Source: Eubacteriales bacterium
GTDB lineage: Bacteria > Bacillota > Clostridia > Lachnospirales > Lachnospiraceae
Length of the DNA: 64,000 nucleotides
Direction of reading: 5' to 3'
Assembly (NCBI GenBank): GCA_030536855.1
Contig: JAUNPK010000010.1
Span: forward strand, 1-64,000
Shown here: positions 51,201-60,919 of the stretch, piece after piece
Position numbering within the stretch: the stretch's first letter is position 1
How the letters are laid out: each line of letters begins with the position of its first letter
Notes under the pieces: model-generated
Database searches by the model: none
What the model was told of the DNA's origin: nothing
What the model saw: the letters and a program-made list of their open reading frames with translations, nothing else
Translations under genes and position numbers: made by a program

Positions 51201-51252
51201 TAATATACCCGGCGAAACATTTATTTGATATGTTCCTCTCTGTTTTACAGAA

Positions 51253-52002
51253 TCATTTCAGGTGATTAATCATACTTGCAAGATATCCTGCTCCGAATCC
51301 GTTATCAATATTAACCACACTTACTCCGCTTGCACAGGAATTCAGCATGGATAATAATGCCGAAAGTCCACCAAAACTGGCTCCGTATCCTACACTGGTG
51401 GGTACTGCAATTACAGGGCAATCTGCCATTCCGCCAATAACACTGGCCAATGCACCTTCCATACCTGCAATGGCAATAATTACCCTTGCACGCATTATAT
51501 CTTCAGCATGGCTCATAAGCCTGTGCATACCCGCAACTCCAACATCATAAAGTCTCACAACTTCATTTCCGTAAACTTCGGCTGTCATAGCAGCCTCCTC
51601 GGCTACCGGTATATCGCTTGTACCTCCTGTAGCCACAACGATTTTTCCCACTCCATCCTTATCAGGCATTTTTCCAACCAGACCGATGCGTGAGGTCTCA
51701 TCATATATGAGTGGAAACTGTGTTTTCACATAGTCAGCTGCCTCCCGACTCATACGTGTTATTAGAATTGTCTTTTCTTTTTCTTCTCTCATTGCCTTGA
51801 CAATCCCGGCAATCTGCTCTTTGCTCTTTCCCTCTCCGTAAATAACTTCTGACATTCCCTGCCGTAATTCACGATGAGTATCCAGTTTCGCATACCCTAA
51901 ATCCTTGTAGGGTTCCAGCTTAATACTGTCTGCAGCCTCCTCAGGTTTAATCTCACCTTTAGCCACACTGTCCAAAAGCTTCATTAAATCATCTTTATTC
52001 AT
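51253..52002 (-). CDS. larB: Nickel-pincer cofactor synthesis protein LarB
   Basis: LarB carboxylates and hydrolyses nicotinic acid adenine dinucleotide in making the nickel-pincer nucleotide of lactate racemase-type enzymes. The 249-aa protein has an N-terminal helical part (LDSVAKGEIKPEEAADSIK, KLDTHRELRQGMSEVIYGEGKS) and a PurE-like domain (IVVATGGTSDIPVAEEAAMTAEVYG, AGMEGALASVIGGMADCPVIAVPTSVGYGAS). No larA, larC or larE is in the window. ATG 52002 is 5 nt after AAGG; a GTG at 52008 overlaps that site. A dispersed palindrome lies directly upstream of the ribosome site. Confidence 0.93.
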   Translation of the reverse strand: MNKDDLMKLLDSVAKGEIKPEEAADSIKLEPYKDLGYAKLDTHRELRQGMSEVIYGEGKSKEQIAGIVKAMREEKEKTILITRMSREAADYVKTQFPLIYDETSRIGLVGKMPDKDGVGKIVVATGGTSDIPVAEEAAMTAEVYGNEVVRLYDVGVAGMHRLMSHAEDIMRARVIIAIAGMEGALASVIGGMADCPVIAVPTSVGYGASFGGLSALLSMLNSCASGVSVVNIDNGFGAGYLASMINHLK

Positions 52003-52013
52003 ATTCACCTTAT

Positions 52014-52064
52014 GGGGGGTCTGACCCCTTAAAATTTTTATAAATTTTTTTAAATTTTTATAAA
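52014..52064. repeat. GGGGTCTGACCCC palindrome, copy e
   Basis: GGGGTCTGACCCC at 52016-52028 is followed by two AAATTTTTATAAA-like arms; the second core of the double form is missing. It occupies the whole gap between pflA and the larB ribosome site. Confidence 0.85.
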
Positions 52065-52065
52065 G

Positions 52066-52821
52066 TTACTCCAGATAGCCCTTATAGCTTGATGTTTCAA
52101 GAATGTCGTTCGCACGCTGAATTTCTTCCCCGGTTGGCGGCATAACATCTTTAAGTGCATATTCAACACCAAGGTTTTCATACTTAAATACACCAAGTGT
52201 ATGATAAGGAAGTACCTCAAATCTCTTTACCGTCTTTAAAGTCTTAACAAATTCAGACAATTTCTTAAGTGATTCTTCATCATCGGTAACAGTTGGAACA
52301 AGTACATGTCTGATCCACATATCTTTATTATTATCTGAAAGATACTTCGCAAGCTGAATAATATTAGAATTAGTCCAACCTGTTAACTCTTTATGTTTTT
52401 CATCATCAATATGCTTGATATCAAGAAGAAATAAATCCGTAACCTCCATAAGTTCGTTGAATTTACTTATAAAAGGTTCCTCCATTGTAAATGGATTACC
52501 TGATGTATCCAATGTTGTATGAACACCATTTTTCTTAGCAATCTTAAATAATTCAGTTACAAAATCTATCTGAATCAGAGCTTCCCCTCCACTTACGGTA
52601 ATTCCGCCCTTATCTTTCCAATAATTGTGATACCTGTAAGCCTTGTCAAAAGCCTCCTGGGGTGTAAGCAACTCTCCTCCTGTCATGCTCCAGGTTTCAG
52701 GATTGTGACAATATTTGCATCGCATATGACATCCCTGAAGAAAAAATATATATCTGACTCCGGGGCCGTCCACCGAACCGAAACTTTCTACTGAATGAAT
52801 TCTACCTTTAATATCTGACAT
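52066..52821 (-). CDS. pflA: Pyruvate formate-lyase activating enzyme
   Basis: This radical-SAM enzyme installs the glycyl radical on pyruvate formate-lyase under anaerobic conditions. The 251-aa protein has the cluster motif GCHMRCKYCHNPETW (C-x3-C-x2-C), then KGGITVSGGEALIQ and LLDIKHIDDEKHKELTG, all typical of PflA. The lyase gene pflB is not in the window, though it is usually just upstream. ATG 52821 lies 5 nt after GGAG; the in-frame start at 52827 overlaps that site. Confidence 0.94.
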   Translation of the reverse strand: MSDIKGRIHSVESFGSVDGPGVRYIFFLQGCHMRCKYCHNPETWSMTGGELLTPQEAFDKAYRYHNYWKDKGGITVSGGEALIQIDFVTELFKIAKKNGVHTTLDTSGNPFTMEEPFISKFNELMEVTDLFLLDIKHIDDEKHKELTGWTNSNIIQLAKYLSDNNKDMWIRHVLVPTVTDDEESLKKLSEFVKTLKTVKRFEVLPYHTLGVFKYENLGVEYALKDVMPPTGEEIQRANDILETSSYKGYLE

Positions 52822-52902
52822 AAACACTCCATTCTGCTGTTTACCAGCCTGTTATTTGCTTTAGGAAGTATACCACATATTGATATATTTTAATACAAAA
52901 TA

Positions 52903-53262
52903 TTACTTCTGTTTCATACAAATAAATCCGTAGCTTTCAAGATTTCTCATATACTGAACAAGTCTGTTATACAAAGGTTCCGCCTTTTCGCCAAATTTTT
53001 CCCGTACAAGTCCCGAAATATCATATACTGTGCGTTCTCCGTCCATCAACGGCCAGATATAATTTCCCATTTCGTCCAAATGAATGTAAGAAATTTTGGG
53101 CTTCCTTAAAATACACTGGGCAAGTCGGTTGAACATACCTTTATTTTCTATCAAAATTGTTATATTCCCCTGACTGTCCGTTTCAAATGAATACTTCTCA
53201 TTATGAATCGGTATAAAATCAAGATAATTTTTTGAAACGGTTTTACTATTTTTCTTAGTCAT
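52903..53262 (-). CDS. PqqD-like peptide-binding protein
   Basis: The 119-aa protein contains the PqqD/RRE-like core: KISYIHLDEMGNYIWPLMDGERTVYDISGLVREKFGEKAEPLYNRLVQYMRNLESYGFI. Such winged-helix folds bind peptide substrates in RiPP pathways. Here it is coupled to an OPT-family oligopeptide transporter: its start overlaps the transporter stop by 8 bp (ATGACTAA). No RiPP maturase or precursor is visible nearby, so a role in peptide handling by the transporter is more likely. ATG 53262 is preferred over 53289. Confidence 0.8.
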   Translation of the reverse strand: MTKKNSKTVSKNYLDFIPIHNEKYSFETDSQGNITILIENKGMFNRLAQCILRKPKISYIHLDEMGNYIWPLMDGERTVYDISGLVREKFGEKAEPLYNRLVQYMRNLESYGFICMKQK

Positions 53263-55150
53263 CTGCTTTATTTCTGCTCCACAACCCAAACTTTAATACG
53301 CACAATATCATAACTATTATAAGTATGATACCGCCCACAATTCCTAAATTTAAAATATTTGACAAATCAATTGCATCTGTAAATCCAATCACTGCAATAA
53401 TTGCAAGAATAATTCCCACCAGGCCTTCTCCTGCAATCATACCTGAACAGAATAAAATACCCTTACCGGCTTCGTTGTTCTTCTCTCCTGCCTTTGACTT
53501 CTTGTCAACGAACCAACGAATAACACCTCCTATCATAATAGTGGTACTCAATTCAAGTGGCAGATAGAGTCCGATAGCCACAGGAAGGGAGGATATTCCA
53601 AGAAGCTCAATTACAATGGCAATAAATGCACCAATAAATACTAATGTCCATGGAAGATTTCCGTCCATAACACCTTCGGTAATCATTTTCATAAGTGTTG
53701 CCTGAGGTGCAGAAAGTTCTGTTGTACCAAAGCCCCATGCATTATTTAACAGAATCAATACTCCTCCGATTGTGAATGCTGAAACCACAGCTCCAATCAA
53801 TTCACCAATCTGTTGTTTCTTCGGAGTTGCCCCGAGAATATAACCCGTCTTCAAATCCTGAGATGTATCTCCTGACATTGCCGCAATAATACAAATAATG
53901 GAACCAATGGCAATGGCGCCCTTCATTCCATGAGCCCCTGTATCACCTGTTGTTTTCAAACATAATGTGGCAAACAACAATGTTGCAATTGCCATCCCCG
54001 AAACCGGATTATTGCTGCTTCCTACAATTCCAACCATTCTTGAAGACACTGTTGCAAAGAAGAAACCAATTATTACAATTATAATTGCACCAAGTAAAGT
54101 TACAGGAATCTGTGGAAGAAGCCAAATTGACACAATCATTACAATAACCACAATTCCGGTAAATTTCATGCTCATATCCTGTTCTGTACGGATATTTCCC
54201 ACAGTTTTATTACCCTTCATTCCTTTTACCGCATCTGCAAATGTTCTTACAATTAATGGAAGCGATTTTATCAGACTGATAATACCTCCTGCCGCTACTG
54301 CACCGGCTCCGATATAGCGAATATAGCTGCTCCAGATTGCACCTGCCCCACCGGCATCATACATTTCTGATATTGTAACCGTTCCCGGATATAAAACCGT
54401 ATTACCTCCAAATGTAACAATTGACGGAATAAGTACAAACCAGCCAATAATACCACCTGCAAGCATAAATGATGATATCTTTACTCCACAAATGTATCCT
54501 ACACCAATTAATGCCGGATAAACCTCCGCAGAAAGCTCCGTTTTAAGAGCTTTTACAGGTACTGTAACAACCCCCGGAATAACCTTTAAACCATCTACTA
54601 TAAATTTAAAAACTGCTGCCAGACCCATACCTGCAAATACGGATTTGGCGCTTGTTCCGCCCTCTTCCCCTGCAAGAAGCACTTCTGCACAGGCAGTTCC
54701 TTCCGGATATGGCAAAACCCCGTGTTCTTTCACAATCAAAGCGTTTCTTAACGGGATCATAAAAACAACGCCTAATACACCACCGCAAAGTGCAATTAAG
54801 AAAATAGTCACAAGACTCGGGGAATCTGTGACTCCTTCTTTTGCCCATAAGAACAATACAGGAAGGGTGAAAATTGCACCTGCAGCAAGGGATTCACCTG
54901 CAGAACCTATAGTCTGCACCATATTACTTTCCAAAATGGAATCTTTCTTCATAATTACACGAATGACTCCCATAGAAATAACTGCCGCCGGAATAGAGGC
55001 TGACACTGTCAGTCCTACCCGCAATCCCAGATAAGCATTGGCTGCACCAAATATAACAGCCAGAAGTATACCCATAATCACAGATGTCACTGTAAATTCA
55101 GGTGTTATTTTTTCAGCCGGAACATAAGGCTTAAAATCTTCATTTTTCAT
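53255..55150 (-). CDS. OPT family oligopeptide transporter
   Basis: The 631-aa membrane protein has about fifteen hydrophobic segments. OPT features include the N-terminal FKPYVPAEKITPEFTVTSVIMGILLAVIFGAANAYLGLRVGLTVSASIPAAVISMG, LIVKEHGVLPYPEGTACAEVLLAGE, and AAMSGDTSQDLKTGYILGATPKKQQIGELIG. It imports oligopeptides or metal-peptide chelates with protons. It is co-translated with the PqqD-like gene. ATG 55150 begins MKNEDFKP. Confidence 0.94.
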   Translation of the reverse strand: MKNEDFKPYVPAEKITPEFTVTSVIMGILLAVIFGAANAYLGLRVGLTVSASIPAAVISMGVIRVIMKKDSILESNMVQTIGSAGESLAAGAIFTLPVLFLWAKEGVTDSPSLVTIFLIALCGGVLGVVFMIPLRNALIVKEHGVLPYPEGTACAEVLLAGEEGGTSAKSVFAGMGLAAVFKFIVDGLKVIPGVVTVPVKALKTELSAEVYPALIGVGYICGVKISSFMLAGGIIGWFVLIPSIVTFGGNTVLYPGTVTISEMYDAGGAGAIWSSYIRYIGAGAVAAGGIISLIKSLPLIVRTFADAVKGMKGNKTVGNIRTEQDMSMKFTGIVVIVMIVSIWLLPQIPVTLLGAIIIVIIGFFFATVSSRMVGIVGSSNNPVSGMAIATLLFATLCLKTTGDTGAHGMKGAIAIGSIICIIAAMSGDTSQDLKTGYILGATPKKQQIGELIGAVVSAFTIGGVLILLNNAWGFGTTELSAPQATLMKMITEGVMDGNLPWTLVFIGAFIAIVIELLGISSLPVAIGLYLPLELSTTIMIGGVIRWFVDKKSKAGEKNNEAGKGILFCSGMIAGEGLVGIILAIIAVIGFTDAIDLSNILNLGIVGGIILIIVMILCVLKFGLWSRNKADD

Positions 55151-55293
55151 CTAACTATCTACCTCGTAAAATCATTAATACATCAACATATTACTATACA
55201 AATAAACAATTTAAAAGAGCTATTAACCTTTGGTTATCTGACACTTTCTTCCAATTACATTTCAGACTGTATTCACTGGCTAATATATATAAT

Positions 55294-56640
55294 TTATTGT
55301 CTCTCCACTCTGTTAATGCCCTTTCTGCACATCCACACAAATGCCACAATGCAAATTACCACTGAAAGAGCAGACCCTGCAGGTGATGCAATTCCCATAG
55401 GAAACAGCGTATCCTTATAATGAACCGAAGCATAATAAGATAAAGGTATTCTGGCACATAAAATAGAAGCACAGTTATGAACAAACGAAATACCCGACAA
55501 CCCATAAGCACAAAAATATCCACTGAAGCAAAAATGAACTCCGGCAAATATGCAATCCCATACATATCCCCTTAGATACTGGCTTCCCATAGATACTGAT
55601 ATCCGGTCATTAGTAAATATACCTACAACAGGTTCGGCAAACAACACCATAAAAACAGAAGCTGCAACACCAAAAATAACGCATATTGTAATCGCATATC
55701 CCAGTGTTTCTTTTGCTCTTCCATGCTTTTTTGCTCCGATATTCTGCGCAGTAAGTGAAGATACACTTGAAAGCATGGATGAAGGAACAAGAAAGATTAC
55801 ACTTATTATTTTCTCAACAATACCCACCGCCGCCGCATCATTAAGCCCTCTTCTGTTGGCAAATATTGTTATTATAATGAATGAAATCTGAATAAATCCG
55901 TCCTGAAGTGATACAGGTATTCCAACCTTCAGGATTTCTTTCATAACATTTTTATCAGGTTTAAGACATGCTTTTGAAATTTTTAATCCATTTTCTTTGC
56001 GACTAATGACTATCAAGGCCACTATTACGCTTAATGTCTGGGAAACAGTGGTTCCCAGTGCTGCTCCCATAGGTCCCAGACCCAATCCTCCAATAAAAAT
56101 AACGTCCAGAATTATATTTATCACGCAGGCTACCGCCACAAAATACATGGGACTTTTTGAGTCTCCCATTCCTCTGAATATGGCACTTATTATATTATAC
56201 GCCGTGATGAAGGGAATCCCGATAAAACACACAGTCAGGTATTGCACTGTACCATTCACTGCCTCCTGAGGTGTACACATAACCCGGGTAATTACATTTA
56301 CAAGGCAGATGAGAATAACCGTAATCGCCACCGATATTATTGTAAACAGTGTCACTGTGTTTCCCACTGCCAAAGACATTTTCTTTTTATCATTTGCTCC
56401 CATGCAAATGCCGATAACCACTGTAGTTCCCATGGCAATACCCACAATCATTACCGTAATCATGTGCATTACCTGACTTCCTATTGACACCGCTGTAGTG
56501 CTCTCGACTCCGTTAAACTGCCCGATAATGAATAAATCAGCCATTCCGTATAATGTCTGTAAAAAATTTGATAATAAAAACGGCAGAGAAAAGCCTAGTA
56601 TGGTTTTAAAAACACTGCCTGATGTAAGATTCTTTTCCAT
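55294..56640 (-). CDS. MATE family efflux transporter
   Basis: The 448-aa protein has twelve membrane helices, with FLSNFLQTLYGMADLFIIGQFNG near the start and GALGTTVSQTLSVIVALIVI and the second-half GIVEKIISVIFLVPSSMLSSVSSLTAQNIGAKKHGRAKE. It is a separate paralogue from the exporter at 29619. ATG 56640 begins MEKNLTSGSVFKTIL after AGAGG; the frame from 56679 adds residues that run into the adjoining repeat region. Substrate unknown. Confidence 0.92.
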   Translation of the reverse strand: MEKNLTSGSVFKTILGFSLPFLLSNFLQTLYGMADLFIIGQFNGVESTTAVSIGSQVMHMITVMIVGIAMGTTVVIGICMGANDKKKMSLAVGNTVTLFTIISVAITVILICLVNVITRVMCTPQEAVNGTVQYLTVCFIGIPFITAYNIISAIFRGMGDSKSPMYFVAVACVINIILDVIFIGGLGLGPMGAALGTTVSQTLSVIVALIVISRKENGLKISKACLKPDKNVMKEILKVGIPVSLQDGFIQISFIIITIFANRRGLNDAAAVGIVEKIISVIFLVPSSMLSSVSSLTAQNIGAKKHGRAKETLGYAITICVIFGVAASVFMVLFAEPVVGIFTNDRISVSMGSQYLRGYVWDCIFAGVHFCFSGYFCAYGLSGISFVHNCASILCARIPLSYYASVHYKDTLFPMGIASPAGSALSVVICIVAFVWMCRKGINRVERQ

Positions 56641-56663
56641 AAAATAATTCCTCTTATATGGTG

Positions 56664-56742
56664 GGGGGTCTGACCCCATTAAATTTTTATAAATTTTTTC
56701 CCAAAAAAATTTATAAAAATTTTAAGGGGTCAGACCCCTTTT
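56664..56742. repeat. GGGGTCTGACCCC palindrome, copy f (double, inverted)
   Basis: Two cores (about 56664-56677 and 56725-56738) face each other with ATTAAATTTTTATAAA and mirror arms. It fills the gap between sbcC and the MATE gene. Confidence 0.92.
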
Positions 56743-56757
56743 TGCTTTTTGACCATT

Positions 56758-59574
56758 TTACCATCCGCTCATCACGGTGGCATGACTAAATCCTTTGGTA
56801 TCTTTTTTTACCACTATCTGTTTGTCAATTCTTTCCTTGAGAGTTTCCACATGTGAGATAATTCCTATTATTCTATTATCTCCACTAAGTTCTGATAATA
56901 CCTCTATAGAAGTGTTCAATGACTCTTCATCAAGGGAACCAAATCCTTCATCAATAAACATAGAATCAAAACTGATTCCACCAGATGTCTGCTGTATCTC
57001 GTCAGACACTCCCAGTGCCAGGGATAGCGATGCCTTAAACTGTTCGCCTCCTGACAAAGTCTTTACATCTCGGATTCCTCCGTTGTAATGGTCTACAACG
57101 TCAATCTCCAATCCAACTTGGGATTTCCTGTCCTCTCCCCCGGTTCTTCTTTTCAATTCATACTGTCCGGCTGACAATTTCATCAGACGCACATTGGCCT
57201 TCTTAAGGATTCTGTCAAAATATGACATTTGCACATAAGTTTCCAGCAGTATCTTTTCTTTTCCCATTATCGTGGCATTTGCAGTATTGGAAAGAGTTCT
57301 CACAAACCGGCACTGTTTCTGAAGCTCCTCAAGATTACCCTTTCTGCTGTTAATATTTGAAAGAACGGATGAATTAGCGGATATTCTTTCAGAAACAACA
57401 TCCTTCTTAGACTCCAGCTCATTTTTTTCTTCAGTCAATCTGCTAAGTTTTTCAGTATGCTCATCAATATCAATTGACACGCTGTGTTCCAGATGTTTCT
57501 TGTACATTTCCAGTCTTACATCAATCTCGTTCAACTGTTTCTGTGCATTTTCAACAGCAAATCTCGCTCTTTCATATTCTGATTTCATATTGTTAATTGT
57601 TAATTCCAGTTTTTCAATTGACGATACTGCTTCTTTCTTTGATTCAAATGATAGTTTTCCCTTCAAATCATCCCTTTGCAAAATGTACTCATTAACCTGA
57701 GTATTAAGAGCTACAATTTCATTCTCAAGATTTCTGACAGCTTCTTCCTTACCATCAATTTCTTCTTCCAATTTATCCTGTGATAATTCAAGCTCTTCTT
57801 TTCTCTTCTTATCTGCTGTTAGTTTTTTTCTACTCTCCTCCAATGATGAAAATGCATCTTGCGTTATCTTAATTTCATTCTCTACCATATTATAAAGTTG
57901 TTTTATTTCTTCCAAATCACCTCGTCCATCATATGGAAACGGTTCTTCTTCAGGTTGATTGTTATCATATTCCTCAACCATTTTGATAATCTGTTCCTGA
58001 GCCATTTTAACTTTAACTTCTTCCCCATGAGCCTTTTCGCTTTGAGTCGAAGTTTCATTATTTAGAGTTTCCACTTTTTCTTTTAATTTCTCAAGTTCTT
58101 CCTTACTCAACATTTCCTCAGAAGTACTTGCAGGAGACGGATGATGAGTTGCGCCACACACAGGACAAGGTTTATCATCCTCTAATTCTTTTGCCAGAAT
58201 TCCTGCCTGTGCACTAAGATAAATATGGTAGTTCTTATCATATAAACTTTTGCTTTCTTCATACTCAGCCAACTTTTTCTGAAATTTATTTTTTTCTATT
58301 GAATGCTGATTTATACTTTTTTTGTATGATAAAATTTCATTTTCTATCTTTGACAGCAATTCCATTTTATGTCTTATTTTTTCAAATTTTATATTGCAAT
58401 CTGCAATGTTGCCATCTACATTTTTAAGCTGTAAAATGTCTTTTTTATTGGATTCATATGTATTTTTATATTTAATAATCTCTGTTTTCGTTTGTTCTTT
58501 AATCTTATTTTTATCACTCTGTCTCTCTAAAGCTGATTTTATGTAAGACTGAATTTCATCCAATTTATCATAATCCTTAAGTGCATTGTTAAGTATTACT
58601 TTTTCTTCATTTTTCTCAGCTATAATTTCTGTATATCCGTCTTTCTTTGCAAATTCTGCTTTTGCACTCTCAAGATTTTTTTCACAGACAGGGCGTGCTT
58701 CCAAATCATTTTTCTGGTCTACCTTTATCTTTTCAATTTCTCTGGCATGTCCGATTTTTTCATTAATTTCTCCAATTTCAGAAGTGATATCCCGTAGCTT
58801 ATTTTCTATACCGCTCTTATGATTATTATCCTCCTCTAAAATTTTAGATAATAATTCAAGTGTTTCATCAATATTCAGCTGGCCACTTTTCGCTTTTTCG
58901 AGTTCAATGGAAAGGGCACTGTCTTCATTGCATAGAATGCCTGAAATATATTGATTAACGCTCTTTTCCATATCTGTTCTTGAATTATCAAGATTTCTTA
59001 ATCTGTTTTTCAATTCAATTTGAATTTTCTCGTATTTCTCTGTATTGAAAATATTTCTGAATATTTCCTGTTTTGTCTTGGTATCAGCAAAAAGAAACTT
59101 CTGAAATGAACCCTGGGCAATCATAACAATTTTTGTAAATTGACCATAATCAACTCCCAATATATCTCGAATTTTCTCATCGACCCCGCTAATGCCGGTT
59201 ATTTCCTTTCCCTCAGGCAATTTAAGAGAAGCATCCGCTTTCTGGGACGTATAGCCCTCACCTCTGGTTTTAGGGCGCATATATTCAGGGTTCCTTTTTA
59301 TTGTATATTCTTTTTCTTTATATTCAAATGTGAGTTCAACCTCTGTGGGCACTCCATTTTCTGCATTGCTTGACCTCATCATATTTCCGGTTCTGTTCTC
59401 GCCACTGGCATAGCCAAAAAGTGCATAGGTTACTCCGTCAAATATTGTTGTTTTTCCCGCACCGGTCACTCCTGATATAAGGTACAGTCCTGATTTTCCC
59501 AATTTATCAAAATCAACAATTTCTTCTCCCGCATAAGGTCCAAATGCAGACATTTTTAATCTGACAGGTCTCAT
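56758..59574 (-). CDS. sbcC: SbcC/Rad50-type exonuclease ATPase subunit
   Basis: SbcC with SbcD cleaves DNA hairpins and processes double-strand ends. The 938-aa SMC-like protein has an N-terminal Walker A (GVTGAGKTTIFDG, about 33-45), long coiled coils, a central zinc hook CPVCGATHHP near residues 469-478, and the C-terminal signature LSGGEQFKASLSLALG and Walker B MFIDEGFGSLDE. All motifs are intact. It follows sbcD by 10 bp. Its hairpin nuclease role is notable in a region full of long palindromes. Confidence 0.95.
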   Translation of the reverse strand: MRPVRLKMSAFGPYAGEEIVDFDKLGKSGLYLISGVTGAGKTTIFDGVTYALFGYASGENRTGNMMRSSNAENGVPTEVELTFEYKEKEYTIKRNPEYMRPKTRGEGYTSQKADASLKLPEGKEITGISGVDEKIRDILGVDYGQFTKIVMIAQGSFQKFLFADTKTKQEIFRNIFNTEKYEKIQIELKNRLRNLDNSRTDMEKSVNQYISGILCNEDSALSIELEKAKSGQLNIDETLELLSKILEEDNNHKSGIENKLRDITSEIGEINEKIGHAREIEKIKVDQKNDLEARPVCEKNLESAKAEFAKKDGYTEIIAEKNEEKVILNNALKDYDKLDEIQSYIKSALERQSDKNKIKEQTKTEIIKYKNTYESNKKDILQLKNVDGNIADCNIKFEKIRHKMELLSKIENEILSYKKSINQHSIEKNKFQKKLAEYEESKSLYDKNYHIYLSAQAGILAKELEDDKPCPVCGATHHPSPASTSEEMLSKEELEKLKEKVETLNNETSTQSEKAHGEEVKVKMAQEQIIKMVEEYDNNQPEEEPFPYDGRGDLEEIKQLYNMVENEIKITQDAFSSLEESRKKLTADKKRKEELELSQDKLEEEIDGKEEAVRNLENEIVALNTQVNEYILQRDDLKGKLSFESKKEAVSSIEKLELTINNMKSEYERARFAVENAQKQLNEIDVRLEMYKKHLEHSVSIDIDEHTEKLSRLTEEKNELESKKDVVSERISANSSVLSNINSRKGNLEELQKQCRFVRTLSNTANATIMGKEKILLETYVQMSYFDRILKKANVRLMKLSAGQYELKRRTGGEDRKSQVGLEIDVVDHYNGGIRDVKTLSGGEQFKASLSLALGVSDEIQQTSGGISFDSMFIDEGFGSLDEESLNTSIEVLSELSGDNRIIGIISHVETLKERIDKQIVVKKDTKGFSHATVMSGW

Positions 59575-59584
59575 ACCTTACCTC

Positions 59585-60715
59585 CTATCCCCATATTTCC
59601 TCAATCATGTCCTTCATATAATTCTTCTGATCTTCTGTCAATTCCATGCCATTTTGAAGAACATACAGCTCGGAAAATAATTCTATAGGTGTTTTTTCCT
59701 GCACATTTTCTGAGCCATCTATTTCACCAGATGTTTTGGTTCTTGTATTATCGTAATTTAATTTCATTATGTATGGATATATACAACGTAGCTTACTTAT
59801 TGCCCCCGGAATATCCTCCTCATCTGTAAGGGTAATTTGCAGATATCCTTCTTTAAAATCTTTCCCTTCATAAAACTGTCTTGAAGTTATTTCATCATAT
59901 GTTCCACGAATTTCGTACATATCTTTTCTTGGAATCAAAGGAACTGTGTCAATATTAATATTGCCCTTCTCCTTTATATCAAGAATTGTTACGCTTTTTT
60001 TATGTTTAACCTCGGAAAATGAGTATTTAAGAGGAGTTCCGCAATATCGTATATTATCACTTCCCACTTTTTGCGGTCCATGAATATGTCCCAAAGCTAC
60101 ATATTCAAAATCTTTAAGAATCTCCCCACTGACATCATCAAGTCCTCCAATAGATTTTTCTTCTGAATCGCAAATGGTTGCTCCTGTCACAAATTGATGC
60201 ATAACAAGAATGTTATTCTTAGACTTATCAATATCCATATGTTCAATCACGCATTTTATGGCATCAGTATAATCCACTACTTCTGCATTTTCATATACAT
60301 TTCGCACTGTTGAAGGTTTCACAAAGGGAAGCATATAAATATTACACTCCCCTTGTTCATCTTTCATATTAACAGGTCTGATATTTCCATCAAAAACGGG
60401 AGACACAAATACTCCACTTTCCTTGAGAATGGATGATGCAAATGAAATTCTCTCCGCTGAATCATGATTTCCGCTGATAATAAATATCTTCTGATTTTTT
60501 TTAACAAGACTTCTTAAAAAATCATCCAACAGTTCCACGGCTTCTACAGATGGAATCGGCTTGTCATATACGTCTCCTGCAATTATCACACCGTCCGTCT
60601 TTTCACTTTCAACTATTCCAACAATCTGTTTTAATATATATTTTTGGTCTTCAATCATAGAGTATTCAAAAATCCTTTTACCCAAATGAAGATCCGATAT
60701 GTGCATTAGCTTCAT
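59585..60715 (-). CDS. sbcD: SbcD/Mre11-type exonuclease subunit
   Basis: The 376-aa metallophosphoesterase starts MKLMHISDLHLGKRIFEYSM and contains the metal-binding blocks VIIAGDVYDKPIPSVEAVEL, IFIISGNHDSAERISFAS, ILVMHQFVTGA and YVALGHIHGPQKVG. It is the nuclease partner of SbcC. ATG 60715 is chosen because GGAG lies 6 nt upstream. ATG 60718 is adjacent and possible; the frame from 60748 starts before the ribosome site. Confidence 0.95.
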   Translation of the reverse strand: MKLMHISDLHLGKRIFEYSMIEDQKYILKQIVGIVESEKTDGVIIAGDVYDKPIPSVEAVELLDDFLRSLVKKNQKIFIISGNHDSAERISFASSILKESGVFVSPVFDGNIRPVNMKDEQGECNIYMLPFVKPSTVRNVYENAEVVDYTDAIKCVIEHMDIDKSKNNILVMHQFVTGATICDSEEKSIGGLDDVSGEILKDFEYVALGHIHGPQKVGSDNIRYCGTPLKYSFSEVKHKKSVTILDIKEKGNINIDTVPLIPRKDMYEIRGTYDEITSRQFYEGKDFKEGYLQITLTDEEDIPGAISKLRCIYPYIMKLNYDNTRTKTSGEIDGSENVQEKTPIELFSELYVLQNGMELTEDQKNYMKDMIEEIWG

Positions 60716-60811
60716 CATATCCTCCATTCCTGTGCATGAATCTATCATTTAAAATAAAATTTATTAACAACGCATTTGAAGTCTACACTATTATAACATA
60801 ATCATCACAGT

Positions 60812-60857
60812 AAAAAAGCAGTTGGTAAAAGATAAACAAGCATCTTTTACCAACTGC
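60812..60857 (-). terminator. Terminator of rplY
   Basis: GCAGTTGGTAAAAGAT (60818-60833) pairs perfectly with ATCTTTTACCAACTGC (60842-60857) around an 8-nt loop; on the minus strand TTTTTT follows. Confidence 0.88.
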
Positions 60858-60919
60858 ATATAAACATTTTTTAATCCGAGCCTTACATAATAAAAATGTT
60901 AGCACATCCACAAGGTATA

